The position numbers and the translations under genes are program-made. From contig CAKPDZ010000022.1 in assembly GCA_934149155.1 (NCBI GenBank), positions 1-23,133 of the forward strand: a stretch of DNA of 23,133 nucleotides. Direction: 5' to 3'. The notes under the pieces were generated by a model. That model was given only the letters and a program-made list of their open reading frames with translations. It was not told where the DNA came from and searched no databases. Shown piece after piece: positions 23,075-23,133 of the stretch (position 1 is its first letter; the number at the start of each line of letters is the position of its first letter). The stretch comes from an uncultured Clostridia bacterium. Lineage in GTDB: Bacteria; Bacillota; Clostridia; TANB77; CAG-508.

Positions 23075-23133
23075 ATATGTCACAAATACATTGAAAATAA
23101 AATATTGAAAAGAGAGCACAAAAATGATATTGT

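Overview
The DNA is very AT-rich, and all but one of the genes lie on the + strand, with strong AGGAGG-type ribosome binding sites. The window carries two sporulation genes (an alpha/beta small acid-soluble spore protein and the SpoIVB checkpoint protease). There is no outer-membrane machinery and no secretin, while a sortase, a Wzz/BY-kinase/PHP-phosphatase set and a cohesin/dockerin pair are present. This fits an endospore-forming Clostridia-type Firmicute, probably an anaerobe of the gut-commensal kind; the exact taxon cannot be read from the sequence.

Layout. (1) 1-3511: the 3' end of a sortase, an unrecognised multi-TM protein, then a tightly overlapping Wzz-like adaptor, CpsD-like tyrosine kinase and CpsB/YwqE-like phosphatase, closed by a 17-bp perfect hairpin. 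(2) 3696-5044: a SASP gene on the minus strand, divergent from a Cof-type HAD phosphatase across overlapping candidate promoters. The HAD gene is bracketed by two pairs of a 31-32 bp TGCACA...ACCGGT...TGTGCA palindromic repeat. (3) 5100-15759: one long candidate operon with a sigma-A-like promoter and a U-tract terminator. It encodes a Tad/type IV-pilus-like machine: a CpaB/RcpC-like SAF protein, two divergent ParA/TadZ-like ATPases, a membrane-tethered TadA/CpaF-like ATPase, a single 689-residue protein that looks like TadB and TadC fused, and six small one-TM pilin-like proteins. Five of these six start with MEN and have no visible leader peptide. (4) 15861-16988: spoIVB followed by a third, inverted pair of the palindromic repeat. 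(5) 17066-21784: a perfect-consensus promoter driving a 1181-residue secreted leucine-rich-repeat protein ending in a dockerin, and then a small cohesin/Big_2 protein with a C-terminal sorting-signal-like tail, closed by a terminator. (6) 21786-23074: a DUF5662-type protein and trmB.

How it fits together. Much of the window is about the cell surface. The sortase could anchor the cohesin protein, and the cohesin could hold the LRR-dockerin protein on the wall through a calcium-dependent clasp. The Tad-like operon would build an envelope-spanning filament or secretion device from the MEN-type subunits. The Wzz/kinase/phosphatase set would control a surface polysaccharide whose synthesis genes are not in view. 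These functional links are inferred from domain content and gene order.

The most unusual parts are the leaderless pilin-paralog array with its fused TadB-TadC platform, the stand-alone LRR-dockerin/cohesin pair, and the dispersed palindromic repeat placed in a 5' leader and directly after stop codons.
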